Positions 1 through 6,200 of a DNA stretch of 6,593 bases are shown here, piece after piece; positions within the stretch are counted from its first letter, which is position 1, and every line of letters begins with the position of its first letter. The notes below the pieces were generated by a model. The model did not search any database and had not been told where the DNA came from. It saw only the letters and a program-made list of their open reading frames with translations. The DNA is from Candidatus Dojkabacteria bacterium UBA5749. GTDB taxonomy: Bacteria > Patescibacteriota > Dojkabacteria > SC72. The translations under genes and the position numbers were made by a program. Location of the stretch: NCBI GenBank assembly GCA_002419125.1, contig DIFL01000043.1, positions 1-6,593 on the forward strand, in the 5' to 3' direction.

Positions 1-114
1 GCTGCATCAGTAGCAACTATGTTAATAACTACAGAAGCAGTAGTAGCTGAAATACCAGAGGAGCATAAACACGAGAGTAATCCTATGGGTGGTGGTATGG
101 ACGGAATGATGTAA
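1..114 (+). CDS. groL: Chaperonin GroEL, C-terminal end (5' truncated)
   Basis: The first reading frame is open from base 1 and ends at TAA 112-114, giving the last 37 residues of a chaperonin. What is seen is a helix-like stretch (ATMLITTEAVVAEIPEE), a short His/Glu linker and the C-terminal tail NPMGGGMDGMM. Family knowledge: the motif MLITTEA(V)VAE and a Gly/Met-rich tail ending in GGMGGMM or similar are hallmarks of bacterial GroEL, the 60-kDa ATP-dependent subunit that forms the double-ring folding chamber in the cytoplasm. The tail projects into the ring cavity. The ATPase and apical domains lie outside the window, so nothing can be said about them. A strong intrinsic terminator follows 22 bases after the stop, so the chaperonin transcript ends here and is independent of the genes to the right. 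Confidence 0.96.
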   Translation, partial: AASVATMLITTEAVVAEIPEEHKHESNPMGGGMDGMM

Positions 115-136
115 TACTACTTCGTAAGCTTTGGGG

Positions 137-163
137 AAAGGGACTCTTCTAGGGTCCCTTTTT
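137..163 (+). terminator. Rho-independent terminator of groEL
   Basis: AAAGGGACTCT (137-147) pairs with AGGGTCCCTTT (151-161), an 11-bp stem with one G-T wobble and a 3-base loop, followed by a T tract (159-163). It lies just downstream of the groEL stop. The stop codon of the convergent regulator gene (162-164) overlaps its 3' edge. In the minus direction the stem is followed by CCCC rather than a T run, so it should work mainly on the groEL transcript. Confidence 0.9.
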
Positions 164-701
164 AATACCTTATCTCCTGAGCTAATACCTTGCCCATTAC
201 ATTAATAATTTGATTAGTATATTTTTTGGTACTCAGACCTTGGTTACTTCTAATTAATACTAAATCATCTTTCTCTAATTTACTTTGAATGGAGAGGTAT
301 GTTATCCCATTCTTTTTAATTCCATCATATTCACACTCAATTAAAGAAGAATCAATAGCAATACACTCCCTATCTCTCTTTAAAATCCATTCAGGACATA
401 TGTAATAGTAGTTTGTATTATCAGAATTTAATTTGTGAGACATTGGTAATTGTATAAAAAGGGGGACCCTATGTTCTATATTTGAGTATGTATTAGGTAC
501 ATGTTTTTCCATAAGTAAAGACTTGGAAATATTTAAAGCATTAGAAATCCTATTTATCTTTTTAAAAGGAGAATTAATACTCCTTTCATATCTTGAAACC
601 ATCTCCCAGCTTACTCCCACCTTATCTGCTAATTGTTGCTGAGTTAAATTAGCCCTTTCTCTGTATATACGAATATTTTCTCCTATGTAGTTTTGTTCCA
701 T
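162..701 (-). CDS. XRE-family HTH regulator with degenerate S24/LexA-like C-terminal region
   Basis: A 179-residue cytoplasmic DNA-binding protein, probably a repressor. Residues 6-64 form an XRE/Cro-type helix-turn-helix: IRIYRERANLTQQQLADKVG, then VSWEMVSRYERS and a following helix NRISNALNIS. Residues about 78-179 resemble the S24/LexA-like domain of phage-type repressors: hydrophobic strands, an IDSSL motif (116-120) where these proteins carry the nucleophilic Ser, KDDLVLI (144-150) matching the usual GDxVLV strand, and a last strand NVMGKVLA. No Lys sits in a convincing catalytic strand, and an unusual insertion (about 121-140) separates the Ser motif from the DDLVLI strand, so self-cleavage is doubtful. 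The start is ATG 699-701, with no Shine-Dalgarno upstream. It lies 55 bp downstream of the metallopeptidase-like gene on the same strand, so the two may be cotranscribed. The target is unknown; autoregulation or control of the divergent exporter is plausible but inferred. Confidence 0.85.
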   Translation of the reverse strand: MEQNYIGENIRIYRERANLTQQQLADKVGVSWEMVSRYERSINSPFKKINRISNALNISKSLLMEKHVPNTYSNIEHRVPLFIQLPMSHKLNSDNTNYYYICPEWILKRDRECIAIDSSLIECEYDGIKKNGITYLSIQSKLEKDDLVLIRSNQGLSTKKYTNQIINVMGKVLAQEIRY

Positions 702-709
702 AATTAAGA

Positions 710-715
710 ATTGTA
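710..715 (-). promoter_or_regulatory. Possible -10 box for the HTH regulator
   Basis: On the minus strand TACAAT ends 8 bases before the regulator's ATG, which would give a nearly leaderless transcript. No clear -35 is visible. Two GGTATA half-sites (723-728 and 735-740, plus strand) lie just upstream and could be part of an operator. In DNA this A+T-rich such boxes occur by chance, so support is weak. Confidence 0.25.
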
Positions 716-756
716 CTGGGCTGGTATATGAAAAGGTATAGAATAATAGTTCTTAT

Positions 757-1215
757 TTATGAAATAATAGATAACCAGTTATCCTTTAACCATTTTTTTG
801 AATTAACATATTCTTCTTTCAACCCCCTCTTCTCTAGTTCTTTTCTAATTACACCACCCTGATGAGGATATTTAAATTTCTTTGCTAATGGAGAACTAAA
901 ACCATGAGTATAGTGGCATAACTCATGAGCTATGGTTGCCTTAATTACATACTCAGGGACATAGTCATACATAAAATATCTAGTAATATTTATTAAGGAT
1001 ACCGTTTTGTTATCAAATATCTCTTCATCAAGTTTGTATTTCTTAATATATCTTTTAAAAGTATCCTTATCTTTAATCCATCTAATACTCCCTAACTGTC
1101 TTTTAGAATGCTTCCCATACTTAATAGCGACTAGGTTAAGTCTTGCTACATCACAGAAGTTATTCTCCCAAAGGTCATATAGTAAATTTTCTAAATATTT
1201 GTTATCTCTAACCAT
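757..1215 (-). CDS. SprT/YgjP-like zinc metallopeptidase-family protein
   Basis: A 152-residue protein with the zinc-binding motif HELCH (97-101), preceded by the hydrophobic stretch YVIKATIA and followed by HGFSSPL and YPHQGG. H118 in the last motif is a good candidate third zinc ligand, and E98 would be the catalytic base. The N-terminal half has the pattern RQLGSIRWI ... TVSLINITRYF ... VPEYVI that precedes the active site in SprT- and YgjP-like proteins. The length fits single-domain members of this group. There is no signal peptide or membrane segment, so it should be cytoplasmic. The physiological substrate is unknown. SprT relatives in eukaryotes (Spartan) degrade DNA-protein crosslinks, but that role cannot be transferred here. 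An ImmA/IrrE antirepressor protease was considered because of the neighbouring regulator, but the motif context fits SprT better. The start is ATG 1213-1215, with a perfect TATAAT 11 bases upstream and no Shine-Dalgarno. Confidence 0.8.
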   Translation of the reverse strand: MVRDNKYLENLLYDLWENNFCDVARLNLVAIKYGKHSKRQLGSIRWIKDKDTFKRYIKKYKLDEEIFDNKTVSLINITRYFMYDYVPEYVIKATIAHELCHYTHGFSSPLAKKFKYPHQGGVIRKELEKRGLKEEYVNSKKWLKDNWLSIIS

Positions 1216-1239
1216 TTTTACATGATATTATAGATATAG
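1216..1239. promoter_or_regulatory. Compact divergent control region
   Basis: These 24 bp separate the ATG of the metallopeptidase-like gene (minus) from the ATG of the ABC exporter (plus). On the minus strand a perfect TATAAT (1227-1232) ends 11 bases before the ATG at 1215, so transcription would start only a few bases before the start codon. On the plus strand TATTAT (1226-1231) overlaps it. Neither gene has a purine-rich ribosome binding site here. Overlapping divergent -10 boxes would make expression of the two genes mutually exclusive or jointly regulated. The -35 elements are not convincing. Confidence 0.4.
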
Positions 1240-3045
1240 ATGAACAGTATTATACAAGAAAAAAGTAAAACCCTGTGGTATGTAATAAAATTTTTCTATA
1301 CTAGATACACAAAAGATGTAGTCATTAGAGATTTACTCTTTATTGTAGTAACTATATCTGAGATGTTAGGTATTACTGTAGCTGGTAAATTTTTAGATGC
1401 TACCGTTTTGGTAATAGAGAATTTCGAGAGTTTGGATTTACAAAGATATTTAGGATCAGATTCTTTCTATTATCTATGTATTTCACTTTTGCTCTTAATA
1501 CTTGCAAATATTGGGAATAGGGTGCGAATTAATTTGAAAAATAATATTTCAGATAGGGTATGGAGGGATACTAATGTTGAAATGATTAGTAAGATTTCTA
1601 ACTCGAATCTTCAAGATATAGAGAAACCAAAATTACAAAATCTAATAGAATATATACCTAACTATTCCATAAATAATCTCATATCTTCATATGAATCATT
1701 CTCAACAATTGTATATCAACTTGCTAGAGGACTTACTGCATTTGTAATCCTCTATTCTCATTTAGGATGGTCTGTATTGTTACTTACTCTCTTTGTATTA
1801 CCAGAAGTGCTGCTTACAATGTTTAATAGAAAAATTATCCAGTTGTATGATGATAAGAATATGCCAATACTAAAACTTACCAACTATATCTACTATACAA
1901 TCAGTATGGATATTAAGAATTTTAACGAGTTAAGGGTAAACAACACATATGATTTTTTGAGAAAGAAATTTGAAACAAACAAGGATGGGTATTTAAAAGG
2001 TCTTTTCCATAGAAGAAAACACTTTACAATAGATGAAGTATTTGGTTCTGTAATTGGTCAGCTATTTAAATATATCTATCTAATATATTTAGTAGGGTAT
2101 GCAATTGTAAAAAAGATTTCAATAGGTAGTTTTAGTGCTCTCTTTAACTATGTAGATGTAGTTCATGGTAGTGCATTCCAAGTATTAAATACCTTTGCAC
2201 TTTTAGATAACTACTTGGCGTATACCTCTAAATATTTTGAATTTGTTAACCATGAAGGGTTTGGAGATATTAGACATGGGTTTGTTAAACTCCCTAAGGG
2301 TACACCAGATATTGAGTTTCTTAAATTAGATTTTGCATATCCTGATGAGCCGGAAAGAAAGGTATTAGAGAATCTCTCTTTTCAAATAACTGCTGGAGAG
2401 AAGGTTGCATTCTTTGGAGGAGATAGTTCAGGAAAGAGTACTTTAATTAAAATGCTTACAGGGTTGTATCAGGTTACAGCAGGAGATTACCTAATGGGAG
2501 GATACTCAGTTAAGGAGTTAGATAGGGGAGAAGTAAAGAGTAAGTTAGCTGTTACATTCCAAAGTTTTGTTAACTACAGTTTTAGTATTAGAGAAAATAT
2601 TACCCTTACAGGAGACAAGAAGAGAGTTAATATGGCTTTGTATAACAGTATTCTTAAGATATGTGAAATAGATAAATTTATGAAAGATGAGGGTATAACA
2701 GATACTCTTAAGTTAGGTAAATATTTAGATGGGAAAGAGTTGTCTCCTGGATATTGGCAGAGATTTGCTATAGCGAGGATGTTGTATAGGAATAGAAAGA
2801 TATTTGTATTGGATGAGCCCTTTACCTATATAGATGCTCCTTCTAGGGATAAGATAATAAAGGGGATATTAAAGTTTGCAGGTCCTGATAGAACTGTAAT
2901 ATTAATTACTAGAGATACAGATTTGCTTGATCTGTTTGATAAGATATATGTTTTAGAGGGAGGTCATATTGTAGAAAGAGGTAATTGGAAAGAATTAGTA
3001 AAGAAGAAGGGTAGGTTATACAAGGATATGAAATACAACAAGTAA
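1240..3045 (+). CDS. ABC exporter half-transporter, fused permease and ATPase
   Basis: A 601-residue membrane protein with the type IV exporter layout: a transmembrane domain (about 1-335) and a nucleotide-binding domain (about 357-601), probably working as a dimer. Hydrophobic helices are visible near 31-50, 75-93, 155-172, 176-194 and 270-290. NBD motifs in order: A-loop aromatic Y367, Walker A GGDSSGKST (393-401), Q-loop Q441 in TFQSF, signature LSPGYWQ (501-507) followed by RFAIAR, Walker B IFVLDE (521-526) with catalytic E526, and D-loop TYID. Two deviations stand out: the signature is LSPGYWQ instead of LSGGQ, and the H-loop His is replaced by Arg (ITRDTD, R558). The ATPase may therefore be slow or paired with another subunit. 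The substrate is not evident; lipid, peptide and drug export are all possible. ATG 1240 is chosen because the frame has no better upstream start; it lacks a Shine-Dalgarno. No obvious terminator follows the stop. Confidence 0.9.
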   Translation: MNSIIQEKSKTLWYVIKFFYTRYTKDVVIRDLLFIVVTISEMLGITVAGKFLDATVLVIENFESLDLQRYLGSDSFYYLCISLLLLILANIGNRVRINLKNNISDRVWRDTNVEMISKISNSNLQDIEKPKLQNLIEYIPNYSINNLISSYESFSTIVYQLARGLTAFVILYSHLGWSVLLLTLFVLPEVLLTMFNRKIIQLYDDKNMPILKLTNYIYYTISMDIKNFNELRVNNTYDFLRKKFETNKDGYLKGLFHRRKHFTIDEVFGSVIGQLFKYIYLIYLVGYAIVKKISIGSFSALFNYVDVVHGSAFQVLNTFALLDNYLAYTSKYFEFVNHEGFGDIRHGFVKLPKGTPDIEFLKLDFAYPDEPERKVLENLSFQITAGEKVAFFGGDSSGKSTLIKMLTGLYQVTAGDYLMGGYSVKELDRGEVKSKLAVTFQSFVNYSFSIRENITLTGDKKRVNMALYNSILKICEIDKFMKDEGITDTLKLGKYLDGKELSPGYWQRFAIARMLYRNRKIFVLDEPFTYIDAPSRDKIIKGILKFAGPDRTVILITRDTDLLDLFDKIYVLEGGHIVERGNWKELVKKKGRLYKDMKYNK

Positions 3046-3074
3046 CAGTTTCTAGTTATAGGATTTATTTTGAG

Positions 3075-3095
3075 AGTATACTAGGGTATACCTAG
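3075..3095. promoter_or_regulatory. Tandem palindromes, possible operator
   Basis: Two perfect 8-bp palindromes, AGTATACT (3075-3082) and GGTATACC (3085-3092), have centres 10 bp apart, about one helical turn. The second is extended to CTAGGGTATACCTAG (3081-3095), a palindrome broken by one extra G. The cluster ends 5 bp before the -35 box at 3101, a usual place for a regulator site. Which protein would bind is unknown. GGTATA half-sites also lie upstream of the HTH regulator gene (723-740), which makes that regulator a candidate by inference. Confidence 0.45.
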
Positions 3096-3100
3096 ATTCG

Positions 3101-3130
3101 TTGACTTCGAAGATAAATGTAAGATATAAT
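3101..3130 (+). promoter_or_regulatory. Strong sigma-70-type promoter for the structured leader and surface gene
   Basis: The -35 box TTGACT (3101-3106) and a perfect -10 box TATAAT (3125-3130) are separated by 18 bp. This is the best promoter in the window. The predicted start, 7 bases past the -10 box, is A3137, exactly the first base of the closing helix of the folded RNA downstream. The -35 box sits inside an inverted repeat (TTCG 3097-3100 and CGAA 3108-3111). Confidence 0.75.
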
Positions 3131-3136
3131 GCTAAT

Positions 3137-3261
3137 AGATATTGTGGCTAAGGGTTTTTGTCTAATTCTTAACAAAACTATTACAGGATAGCTACATGAC
3201 CTACAAGTAATCAACCAAGGGTTATGTTGATTTGAAGGTCTGCCCGTCTAACAACATATCT
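3137..3261 (+). ncRNA. Structured RNA of unknown class (leader or small RNA)
   Basis: This 125-base stretch folds by hand into a closed three-helix structure. P1 is AGATAT (3137-3142) with ATATCT (3256-3261). P2 is TGTGGCTA (3143-3150) with TAGCTACA (3189-3196), 8 pairs with one G-U. P2 is capped by an inner hairpin, roughly 3154-3161 with 3172-3178 and one bulge. P3 is GACCT (3198-3202) with AGGTC (3236-3240) plus AATCAAC (3209-3215) with GTTGATT (3226-3232), leaving a 10-base loop that contains GGG. P1 and P2 abut, and one base separates P2 from P3. The remaining single-stranded part (3241-3255) contains CCC, which could pair with the GGG of the P3 loop as a pseudoknot. The P1 5' end coincides with the predicted transcription start. 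I compared it from memory with tRNA, SRP RNA, T-box and several riboswitches and found no match. It could be a cis-regulatory leader of the surface gene or an independent RNA. Confidence 0.55.
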
Positions 3262-3267
3262 CTGATT

Positions 3268-3293
3268 TAAATAAATTTATTTTATTTATTTTT
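3268..3293 (+). terminator. A/U-only hairpin with T tract before the surface-gene ATG (weak attenuator candidate)
   Basis: TAAATAAA (3268-3275) can pair with TTTATTTA (3281-3288), 8 A-T pairs with a 5-base loop, followed directly by TTTTT (3289-3293) and then AATG. The shape is that of an intrinsic terminator, but with no G-C pair the stem is weak, and it may simply reflect A+T richness. If it acts, it would end the structured RNA or attenuate the surface gene. It also leaves no room for a ribosome binding site. Confidence 0.25.
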
Positions 3294-3294
3294 A

Positions 3295-6200
3295 ATGAAG
3301 AGATTTATTAAGAAATCTTTATACAAGATTTTTGTTTCTCTGTTTCTCATTTTTTATTCACTTGTACCTCAATCTATTGCTATTGGGCAGGTTATAGAAG
3401 AATATTCACAGGGCAGTGCTGTACCTATTGAAGAGGTAATAATTCCCGAAGAGTCTTTGTTAGAAGAAGAGGTTGTTTTACCAGAGGAGGAATTACCTCC
3501 TATAGTTGAAGAACCTCTTGTTGAAGAAATACCTATTGAAGAGCCTGTTATAGAGGAACCAGTTATTGAACCTGAAGAGGTAATTAAAGAGGTATTATCA
3601 ATTCCTGTATGGGTTATTAATGATTCTTCTGCTACTACATATGATGTAGTTAAATTAGGAGAGACATATATTGCTCCTCAGAATAGTAGAGTTAGAATAA
3701 TATTTACTAAATTACCAGAGAATCCATCTAAGTTAACCATTGAAGAGATTACACTTACACAAGAGGAGATAGAAGCAACTGGAGCAGTTAGTGATAAGGC
3801 ATATGATATTACTACAGATATGGTAGATGGGACTTTTGAATATGATTTGACATTACCAAATACTGACAAAGATTTCACTTTGGGTTATGTAGAAAATAGA
3901 GGTGGATTATTAACTGGTGTTAAAGAAGTTACAAATGAAATACTAGAGGAGGGAGATGTAGTCAAAATTAAAGAGTTAAATCATTTTACTATATACTTAC
4001 TTACTATTCTTCCAACAGATTTCCCATATGTTTGTGGGGATTCACCTTGTGAAGCAAAAGAGATAAAGATATTTAATATGGAGCTTATTAATAAAACAAC
4101 AGGGCTCCCAATAACTTCATGTGATGTCGGAGATCCTGCAATCCCTATTTCAATAAAGGTTACTTATGAGGTTGAGGCATCAAATAGATATTCAATTTTT
4201 ATTGAAGGAGAAATATATCAAAATGGAGTGTTCCAAGAGCGCATTAACTCTCGAAGCACATGTGTTGATTATGTCTCTTCAACGGGATTAACAGGTAAAA
4301 CATTTGATACGGATTTTAATTGGAATTGTGGTCAAGATATTTCTATAAAGAATTTAAAGATATCTTGGTATCAGAACGATCCTTCTACAGCAACTTACCC
4401 AGCTCCAGGCTATTGTAATGCTGTATTTGGTACAAGCAATTGTCCAACAGGATCCAAATGTTTTTTCTATGGAGATACTGAGTATATTGTCCCCTTGCCC
4501 CCAAGATTAACTTTAGTTAAAGAATTTTCTCCTTTTGGAAGTGGTGAGGCTTCTGATTGGTTATTATCTGCAGCATCCTCGGGATATACCCTTTCTGGAT
4601 ATCCATCTAGTGGAAATAGTATTTCTGGGATAGTAAATCCAGGGATATATTCTCTTTCAGAGTCGGGAATTCACTCGGATGAATATACCCCAAGTCAATG
4701 GAGTTGTATAAAGAACGGGGGTAGTCCAGTATTGGGGAATTCCATTACTCTAGAATATGATGATGAGGCAACCTGTACGATTACCAATACACCAAAACAA
4801 GGTACATTAATTGTTAAGAAGGTAGTAGTTAATGACAATGGAGGTAACAAGGTAGTATCTGATTTCAATCTTTATATTAACGGAATTGCAGCTACCTCTG
4901 GAACAGCATATGCTCAATTAGCGAATGCAGAATTAACAGTTAGCGAAGATTCTCTTACAGGTTACACGGCATCAGTTTGGGGAGGAGATTGTTCAGCAGA
5001 TGGTAAAATTACCTTACTTCCAGGAGACAACAAGACCTGTACGATTACCAATGACGATGTTGCACCGAAATTAACCTTAGTAAAGACTGTAGTAAATGAC
5101 AATGGAGGTAACAAGGTAGTATCTGATTTCAATCTTTATATTAACGGAATTGCAGCTACCTCTGGAACAGCATACGCTCAATTAGCGAATGCAGAATTAA
5201 CAGTTAGCGAAGATTCTCTTACAGGTTACACGGCATCAGTTTGGGGAGGAGATTGTTCAGCAGATGGTAAAATTACCTTACTTCCAGGAGACAACAAGAC
5301 CTGTACGATTACCAATGACGATCAACCAGGCTCTATCACTATTAAAAAAGATGTAGCTAACTATTTAGGAGTGTATGAAGATATCTACTCTTCCTCAATA
5401 TTTAGTGTTTACCTAAATGGTAATCTCTTAACAGTTAAAGATATAAGTGATAAAGGAGTAGATCCAAATATAGCAATATATACAGATATGAATGCAGGGT
5501 ACTATACCTTAGATGAAGTAATTAATGACGGATACAGTTTCGAAGGATGCTACATAATATCCAATGAGCTTGAAATGCCTTCACGCCTAGCTCAATCAGA
5601 GGAATTAATAGAATATGATCCATACAATCCATACTTCAAATTAAATAACGGAGAAGATTTAGAAATAGTATGTAAGAATATGGAAATTGAACCACAGCTA
5701 GAAATAACAAAGCAAAATGATAGCCCAATTTTAGGATTAGAAACAGGTAGTACAGTCCTTTTCACATTAAGAATAGAAGCTCCATCTGATGAAACAGAAG
5801 GAACATACTTAGTAAACAATGTAAAAGTAACTGACATATTGCCAGAAGGATTTGGATATATATTAGGAACATGGACTGCAATATCCTCAGTTAGAGGAGA
5901 TCTTAAAGCCTTAAATATAACTACTCAACCAACATACAATGGTTCTCCTGCAATCTGGAATCTAGGAGATATGGAAGAAGGAGAAATAGTAACATTAACA
6001 TATGTTGCTAAAATAAATCTTCTTAACGAACCAGGCCTTTATAAAGATATAGCATATGTACAAGGAGACTCCTTACTTGCAGTAAAAGACAGTGGAGATG
6101 TATTAGGTCTAAGCTATGACGGAGGATATACACTTACTGAAACATTCGGAAAGAATTTTGTAGGAACAAAAGTATTAGTAATAGAACCAATAGAAGATGG

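Noticed and set aside
757..1215. ImmA/IrrE antirepressor protease of a mobile element
   Set aside because: The order next to an XRE regulator suggested it, but the context around HELCH (ATIAHELCHYTHGFSSP and YPHQGG) fits SprT/YgjP-like proteins better, and no integrase, att site or phage gene is present.
1007..1225. Open frame of 72 codons on the plus strand
   Set aside because: It is antisense to the metallopeptidase-like gene, whose zinc motif and family pattern are clear. The product is a low-complexity Leu/Ser peptide with no recognisable domain.
3081..3095. Intrinsic terminator of the ABC exporter gene
   Set aside because: The palindrome is only 15 bp with no loop and no T tract after it, so it looks like a protein-binding site rather than a terminator.
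3137..3261. tRNA, SRP RNA, T-box or a standard riboswitch
   Set aside because: None of the hallmark sequences are present: no TTCGA-type T loop with CCA end, no SRP helix 8 motif, no T-box AGGGTGGNACCGCG, and no cobalamin or c-di-GMP core motif.
3678..3878. Open frame of 66 codons on the minus strand
   Set aside because: It lies wholly inside the surface-protein gene, which is continuous here with sensible domain content. The Ser/Val-rich product is a shadow of the opposite strand.
4771..5316. CRISPR array from regularly spaced identical strings
   Set aside because: The 18-base string recurs at a 264-bp period inside an open coding frame, and the sequence between copies is itself repeated. 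This is a protein-domain repeat.
5592..5837. Open frame of 81 codons on the minus strand
   Set aside because: It is antisense to the fourth CnaB-like unit and the DUF11-like domain, with no start signal and no family resemblance.
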